From: Coprinellus micaceus
Taxonomy: Eukaryota; Basidiomycota; Agaricomycetes; Agaricales; Psathyrellaceae
DNA length: 64,000 nucleotides
Direction of reading: 5' to 3'
Assembly: GCA_951394405.1 (NCBI GenBank)
Contig: OX596335.1
Location: 3,472,001 to 3,536,000 of the forward strand
The notes below the pieces were generated by a model. It did not search any database. It was not told the origin of the DNA and saw only the letters and a program-made list of their open reading frames with translations. Of this stretch, positions 60,115 through 64,000 are shown in pieces; within the stretch, counting starts at the first letter, position 1, and each line of letters opens with the position of its first letter. The translations under genes and the position numbers were made by a program.

Positions 60115-62507
60115 TCAGCCTCTTTCTTTTTTTCCGTCTCGATTTCCTGCTGCAATAGTGCAATGTCCCCAGTCCCGATTTTCCCGAAATGTTGCAGGTG
60201 CATTTCGCGGGCAGGACGAAGCGCCAGCCAGCCTATCCGTTTCTTTTGCTAGATACACCTTCGTCAGGTACACATCAAGGAATATGCGCAGTTCACTTGC
60301 CTCGTGCAACTCTCCGAGCTCCTCGTCCTCATTTAGTGACTTTGGTTTCGGTTTTTCCTCCATAGCTTCATCATCCTGCATCTCGGAAGACAAAGCCCCC
60401 AAAAGCGACGGTTTCGCCGATTCTGGGACTTTGACGGGCGAGCCAGGTTTCGGTGGAAGTGACGGATGAAGGAATAAACTCCCCGAGGCGCTCAAGGATT
60501 TTGTCACGGTAACCGGTGTCGACGGCGCAGTCTGACCGTCTGCATCGCCCTTTGCGGGTTCGGTTTCTTGGGATTCCATTGCATCACCCCTCTCCTTCTG
60601 CCATTGAGCGAGCTCGTCCTCCAACTGTTTCCGTCTCCTGTTGATCTTGAAGTCAGTCTGCTTCATGAGGTTCACGAAGTACCTGACATCACCCGGCCTG
60701 AAGAAGTTCAACGTTAGCAGCCGATTTCCCGAGATGCAGAGAAGAAAGGGGTATTGCTACCTGAATGGGTGCTCTGACAGATTCGACAGGTCGGTGTAAC
60801 CCTTGTCCCAAACATCCGACAAAGGCTTCGACCCCAAAGGGTAGATCCAAGGCCCAGGAGGCTTAAGCATATCGGCTCGCGCAGCTGCCGTGGCTTCCCA
60901 CAACCCAACCCTTTCGCCGTTGACCTCCTGCGTCCACGGCTCCTTGTCAAACGGAGCACACATTTCGTTTTTCCATTTGATCCAATTCTTCTCCCGATCG
61001 AGGATCGTACTGACAGTGTCGGTGAATTGGCGCCCGTTGGGTGTCGTCTGTTTCAACTCTTCGACAGCCTTGGTAATCCACTCCTGTACCCATTGGGCAT
61101 CAGTGGGTTCAAGTGTAAAGTCCATTTGCAGCGACCGATTCCGCGATGTGGACCATGCTTCTTTGGCCTCCTTCGTAAAGGTCAAAAGGTGGTTGAGGAG
61201 TATCAACAATTGGAGGAGGAATTGTCGCCGGAAGTGTGTGTCTGCAATCTGAAACCACGTTAGTACTGCAAACGGCGTCGGACGGCTCTGGATCTCACCT
61301 CAAGGTCCAAGAGGTCCGGGCTTGTGAGAAATTTGGCAAAGAAGTACTCGCTCAAGTTCGTCTCTCCGTTCTCGGTTTCAGTTTCGGGCTCGGGCTCCCG
61401 TTTCCGTTTCAACGAAGCTGCAGTGCCAGCAAGGTTTCTGCTTCCCATCATAGCGCGCTCCTTCGCAGTAGCCTCCTTTATCACTGGCATGACTTTTGCT
61501 ACTCCCTCCTTGAATTCTTCCAGGGACCCTGGGTTTGCAAAGGTCGTGGGCTTGGAGAAATGCAGCTGTAACGACCAGAAGGTGTTATAGAATTCTGGGG
61601 GAAGGGTTAGGCCCGCGCATAGAAGCAAACAAGCTTTGGCCCACCAGCTTTCTTCTTTGCCTCAGGATCTTCAGCCCTCGCTGGCTCCAAGCTAACATCC
61701 ACCATGCTCTTATCATCCGGTCCACTCTCGTAGCCCGCCTTCATGTCCACGTCCTCCTTTCCCCCAAGCTCTCTCTCTTTCTCCGTTGGCAGCTCAAAGC
61801 TCACGCCCTCCCAAGCAGGCCCATACTCACCCCTGAGGTTCACACCGCTGCGCTCACCAAGAGGGAACACTGCACTCAGGAATGTCAGTATCCGCCCACA
61901 GAATATTGTTGTAGACCCCATCTTCGATAGCCGGCGCAGGAGGTCATTCAGGGTGCGCAGGAGAACGAGGGCTTTGCCTTTCTGTGGGACGAGCCCTTCT
62001 GTGAGGCGAGCGGCGCGGTCCTCGATCCAGGAGAAGATCTGGGAACAAGAGTCGATGGTTTGGGATTCGAGAAGGTCCTGGAGGACGATGAAGGGGAAGG
62101 TTTGTTCGCATGCATCTGTAGTAACAGATTGTCAGAGAATTGCTTCACGCAGACGTCCGGCATCTGCACACCTTGCTCAGTGAACAACAAAACGAGGTCT
62201 AGCTTGTCACGTAGCTCCTCATAGTACGCCTCGCTATTCTCGCGCAAAGCCTTTCCCTCTTTCACCTACACATCCGTTCGCTCATAAGCCTTTCGCAAGC
62301 TTTGCTGTATACATTCGGACGCACCGCAAGTTTAAATATCTCGTCCTTCAATAGATACTCCCATTGATTCTTCCAATTCTCCGTGCTCGCGTGCGGCTTC
62401 GCATCCGCTAAGGTAGCAGAGACGATCTCTTTCAGTTCGCCCTGGCCAGCAGGGGGTGGTGGTAATGACTCGAGGAGTTTGGCAAGGAAGGGGCGGAGGG
62501 AGAACAT
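60115..62507 (-). CDS. HPR1: THO complex subunit 1 (THOC1/Hpr1)
   Basis: Part of the THO/TREX complex that couples transcription to mRNA packaging and export and prevents R-loops. The N-terminus MFSLRPFLAKLLESLPPPPA is followed by ELRDKLDLVLLFTEQG, TFPFIVLQDLLESQTIDSCS, LLRTLNDLLRRLSK, IFCGRILTFLSAVFPLGERS and GVNLRGEYGPAWEG. Then YNTFWSLQLHFSKP, SEYFFAKFLTSPDLLDLEIA and WIYPLGSKPLSDVWDKGYTD with LSNLSEHPFR match the THOC1 signature. The C-terminus is charged and ends DGKKERG. Introns near 60712-60756, 61210-61250, 61575-61625 and several in the 5' part. Start is the ATG at 62505-62507. Divergent from a small gene with 151 bp between starts. Confidence 0.9.
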
Positions 62508-62658
62508 CGAGGTTTACATGCAACGCAGGATGGTGGAGAGTGGACAATAGCGCCGGACGGCCGTGATTGCACCCGGTAGGGTCGTTTGGTCCGTTGATGG
62601 CGGCAAGGGCGTGCTGCGTCCGAGTCTGCGTCTTGCTGCATCTTAGAGCTGGACGACG

Positions 62659-63040
62659 ATGTCGAGCTCAAATACGGGTGAGACCGCACACCGATACTCT
62701 GAAAGGGACGTTCACATATTGGGGATCAGAAGGAGAATCGTCAGAGGGCTCTCTCTCTGCCGCCGAGCTCGAGCAAATCCAAGCCCTCGTCTCGCAAGAT
62801 CTCAAGGCACTACTCCAGGGCGACCCCGGGGCGGACGAGATCAACTATGTCCAGATCCTACAGAGGCTGAACTCGACTGATGCAATGGCACAGGGTGTAG
62901 AGTCAAAGCTGGACAACATTCTGGGGAACTTGGATGCACTGTTGGAGTCGTTAGGATCAACGGAGGAAGGGGAACCCGAGACCACGCCTGTTGCACCAAC
63001 GGAAAAGGCTACGAATGACCAGGAGAGCAAATCATCATGA
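62659..63040 (+). CDS. Small acidic coiled-coil protein, unknown
   Basis: Two exons: MSSSNT (to about 62677) and EGESSEGSLSAAELEQIQAL... , joined by a 52-nt intron (GTGAGA...ATCAG). About 110 residues. The body is helical: LVSQDLKALLQGDPGADEIN, YVQILQRLNSTDAMAQGVES and KLDNILGNLDALLESLGS, with heptad leucines, followed by an acidic Thr/Glu/Lys tail (EKATNDQESKSS). The GVESKLDNILGNLDALL part resembles small subunits of coiled-coil complexes such as BLOC-1/kinetochore partners, but I cannot name a family. Reading the first frame without splicing gives a stop, supporting the intron. Confidence 0.6.
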
Positions 63041-63306
63041 AGCGTCGTTGTGATGACACCAACAAGGGAAGAATGCCTCTCACTTTACTAGATACTCCCG
63101 TCATCTGGGACAGATCTTGAGAACAAGGCTGAGTCTCTTCTTTTTTCTCTGGCAAGGAATGTCAAGTGTGCATACAATACAGATGGAGGCGATACACTGA
63201 GCTAAACAAGTAAAGAAAAATCAAAGGATGTTCGTAATGGGACTATGGCTACAGATGGGAATGGGTAGGAATGGTCAGAAACAAGACTGGGGCAGTTGCA
63301 GGCACT

Positions 63307-64000
63307 TCATGCGTCATCTAATACAAAGCGATTGACGGTTTTCACAACGTTGGATCCTTTCCTGGCGAAAACGAGCTACGAGAATATCAGTACCACAGTG
63401 GTTGTTACGCAGGGTTGCGGTGAGCTCACAAGATAAGGATTCGCAGTCGACCCGGTGGTATCCTGCAACACTTCCTCCTTCGGTACGATTGTCACGTCCG
63501 AGTCGTTATACTTAAACCACTGATCCGGCACATTAGGCAAATGGCGCGAGTAGAAAAAGTAGTGCCCGAACGATGGCGACGATCCTCGGTGAATGAACAC
63601 AGATGTCAGCTCATACGGGTGGTTTTTACTATCCTTCCACAAGTCTTCCAGTTCGTCTTTCAGCTTGTCGGCGATGTCGCGAAGCTCGTCGATTTCGCGC
63701 TGGATGCGCTGCTTCTCGTCCATAAGGTTTTGTATAAGGCCGTTTTCGATACCTGGAAGGGCGCTTTCGCGGACGGTGGCCAAGAAGCTGGAGGTGTGCT
63801 CCAGTGCAGAGCCGAAGGAGCCATTCTAAAACGGCCAACGCATAAAAGGCTGAACAGAAAGACGCAGAAAGCGGAACACACCTTCCCCTCAAGCAATATC
63901 CGAACCCGGTCCCGACAGTCATTCAGTTGCCTCTGGAGATGTCTGGACTGTATTTTCTTGCGAGGGTCTGCATTCTCCATGAACCGGTCCAAATATATCG
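63307..64000 (-). CDS. UBP2: Ubiquitin-specific protease, Ubp2/USP25-28-like (5' part beyond window)
   Basis: C-terminal part of a UCH-type deubiquitinase. The His-box region YELTSVFIHRGSSPSFGHYF with FYSRHLPNVPDQWFKYNDSD and VTIVPKEEVL is diagnostic: GHY holds the catalytic His and the downstream N/D of YNDS completes the triad. The catalytic Cys box must lie off the right edge. Before it is a coiled coil (LMDEKQRIQREIDELRDIAD) interrupting the catalytic domain, as in Ubp2 and USP25/28. The last exon, LVFARKGSNVVKTVNRFVLD, is joined to NPYL across a 57-nt intron near 63375-63431. Another intron lies near 63826-63881. The stop is at 63307-63309. Confidence 0.85.

Overview
The window looks like nuclear DNA of a filamentous basidiomycete, most likely an agaricomycete. 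Genes are dense, sit on both strands, and are cut by many short introns (about 45-60 nt, GT...AG with CTNAC-like branch points). The protein set is fungal: exo-beta-1,3-glucanases, an Ole1-type desaturase fused to cytochrome b5, Pfa4, Ess1, Wss1 and a DUF4246 protein. A BRCA2 homologue and secreted proteins carrying an NAERLRR..LPLLPP motif favour basidiomycetes over ascomycete yeasts. No rRNA, tRNA, CRISPR array or intact transposon was recognised. Identifications come from reading motifs and translations by eye; no database search was run.

Layout. 1-5.2 kb: an Mdm1-like sorting nexin (3' end off the left edge) diverging from an Oac1-like mitochondrial carrier. 5.5-9.6 kb: two tandem GH5 exo-beta-1,3-glucanases. 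10.4-11.9 kb: UDP-GlcNAc pyrophosphorylase. 12.1-17.8 kb: a taxilin-like coiled-coil protein with a SUMO-like domain inside it, diverging from a BRCA2/Brh2 homologue. 18.1-21.8 kb: three minus-strand secreted proteins, two of them paralogues. 22.6-25.7 kb: mitochondrial processing peptidase alpha, then alkaline ceramidase. 25.8-32.8 kb: EF-Ts, NAF1, an ACT-domain protein and a PEHE-like protein with a 27-nt coding repeat. 32.9-36.0 kb: a predicted mitochondrial protein and palmitoyltransferase Pfa4. 36.2-40.3 kb: a CCCH/GW-repeat/coiled-coil protein and CutC. 40.5-42.5 kb: delta-9 desaturase. 42.5-44.4 kb: no convincing gene. 44.4-50.4 kb: FAD monooxygenase, eEF2 and an R3HCC1-like RRM protein. 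50.9-56.8 kb: ricin-B-like protein, Wss1 protease, Ess1/Pin1 and a DUF4246 protein. 56.8-58.2 kb: no gene seen. 58.2-64 kb: UDP-galactose 4-epimerase, THO subunit 1, a small acidic coiled-coil protein, and a Ubp2-like deubiquitinase (5' end off the right edge).

Most genes are housekeeping and do not form one pathway. Many neighbours are divergent pairs with short shared promoters: 117 bp for EF-Ts/NAF1, 151 bp for THO1/small protein, 168 bp for mitochondrial protein/PFA4, 177 bp for GW protein/CutC, 259 bp for MDM1/OAC1. The most striking observations are: (1) a 3-nt microexon that supplies one active-site histidine of the desaturase, in a gene that also has 5-nt and 25-nt exons over its other histidine boxes; (2) the SUMO-like fold embedded in the taxilin; (3) a CCCH protein with a dense WG/GW tract that could be an Argonaute-binding platform; (4) two GC-AG introns in one ceramidase gene; and (5) a cluster of lineage-specific secreted proteins.
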